DNA of 6,432 nucleotides from Gammaproteobacteria bacterium (GTDB lineage: Bacteria; Pseudomonadota; Gammaproteobacteria; UBA9214). Location: contig JAOULY010000122.1 of assembly GCA_029881775.1 (NCBI GenBank), forward strand, positions 1 through 6,432, in the 5' to 3' direction. The translations under genes were made by a program, and so were the position numbers. The first letter of the stretch is position 1. Each line of letters starts with the position of its first letter. This document shows, one piece after another, positions 5,918 through 6,432 of the stretch. The notes under the pieces are model-generated. The model ran no database searches. It saw only the letters and a list, made by a program, of their open reading frames with translations, and was not told the DNA's origin.

Positions 5918-6432
5918 ATGAAAACCGACTGGAAAAATTTCCTGCAGGATGCCGGCGCCGAGTTCGACGGAGAACTTGTCTCCCATTTCGGCAATCCGGC
6001 ACTTGAAGCGAGGGCCGCCCTGGGTGGCACCGTATTCGCCAACATCGGGTTCATGGGCGTCATCGCCGCATACGGGGCAGATGCAGGTAGCTTCCTCCAG
6101 TCCCAACTGAGTAACGACAGCAACGCCGTCGACCAGTCCAGCAGCCAGCTAAGCGCCTTCTGCACACCCAAGGGGCGCATACTCGGCCTGATGCGCCTGT
6201 TCAGGGTCGGTGATACCTGGTACCTGCGTCTCCCGCTGGATTCACTGGATGCGGTGCTGCAGCGACTGCGTATGTATGTCCTGCGCGCCGATGTCACGCT
6301 GGAAGACGCCACGGAGAATTTTCTGCGCATTGGCCTGTCCGGCGAACGCGCCACCGAACACCTGGCTGCCACCGGCCTGCCCGCACCCGACAGCGTGAAC
6401 GCCGTCACCCACAGTAACGGCACCACTCTCAT
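5918..6432 (+). CDS. ygfZ: YgfZ, folate-binding Fe-S cluster maintenance protein, N-terminal part, cut by window edge
   Basis: The frame is open from ATG at 5918 to the window edge: 171 complete codons of a protein that is 326 residues in E. coli. The visible part has the GcvT-like features of YgfZ: MGVIAAYGADAGSFLQSQLSND (46-67, the counterpart of the usual G-x-DA-xx-FLQGQLTND), FCTPKGRILGLMRLFR (81-96), and LQRLRMYVLRADVTLED (114-130). YgfZ is a cytoplasmic, tetrahydrofolate-binding protein that supports certain Fe-S enzymes such as MiaB; its human relative IBA57 is needed for late [4Fe-4S] assembly, including for complex II. The signature Lys-Gly-Cys-Tyr motif would lie beyond the edge. 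FLQSQLSND instead of FLQGQLTND is a mild variation. It is transcribed divergently from sdhC, whereas in E. coli it is divergent from sdhE-ygfX; here sdhCDAB lie between. The ribosome binding site is weak (GGA five bases before ATG). Confidence 0.9.
   Translation, partial: MKTDWKNFLQDAGAEFDGELVSHFGNPALEARAALGGTVFANIGFMGVIAAYGADAGSFLQSQLSNDSNAVDQSSSQLSAFCTPKGRILGLMRLFRVGDTWYLRLPLDSLDAVLQRLRMYVLRADVTLEDATENFLRIGLSGERATEHLAATGLPAPDSVNAVTHSNGTTL

Noticed and set aside
5806..6432. Minus-strand open frame of 208 codons across the intergenic region and opposite ygfZ
   Set aside because: The product is Ser/Arg-rich without a known fold, while the plus strand encodes a recognisable YgfZ with a good promoter.

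Overview
The window comes from a proteobacterial chromosome, most likely a gammaproteobacterium. The main reasons are an E. coli-type SdhB (Asp in place of the third [2Fe-2S] cysteine), SdhC/SdhD carrying the E. coli-type quinone and heme residues, and the gammaproteobacterial trio sdhE (ygfY), ygfX and ygfZ. GC content is moderately high and coding is dense. No genus can be named from the sequence. No mobile element, CRISPR array, rRNA or tRNA is seen, and no stretch longer than 300 bases lacks a gene.

Layout, right to left on the minus strand: from a promoter near 5805-5813, a tightly packed row runs sdhC (5780-5400), sdhD (5403-5059), sdhA (5062-3299), sdhB (3284-2583), sdhE (2586-2320), ygfX (2348-1881), then a lipoprotein-type family 5 substrate-binding protein (SBP, 1899-373). 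Every junction except sdhA/sdhB (14 bp) is an overlap, so this looks like one transcript with translational coupling. After 48 bp, an L,D-transpeptidase (YkuD-family) gene starts at 324 and runs off the left edge; it has its own TATAAT box placed so that the mRNA could be leaderless. On the plus strand, ygfZ starts at 5918, runs off the right edge and is divergent from sdhC across a 137-bp intergenic region that holds promoters for both directions.

How the genes work together: sdhCDAB encode the four subunits of succinate:quinone oxidoreductase (complex II), joining the TCA cycle to the quinone pool. SdhE promotes covalent FAD attachment to SdhA. YgfZ is a folate-binding protein that supports Fe-S enzymes and could help SdhB, which carries three clusters. 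YgfX is a small membrane protein that habitually accompanies SdhE. The window therefore groups an enzyme with its cofactor-maturation factors. The SBP and L,D-transpeptidase downstream have no obvious respiratory role; a cell-wall-peptide link between them is possible but is only inference.

No clearly new system is visible. The points most worth a second look are the L,D-transpeptidase with a predicted leaderless start and no possible export signal, the orphan SBP coupled to the sdh operon, and the palindrome next to the sdhC promoter.
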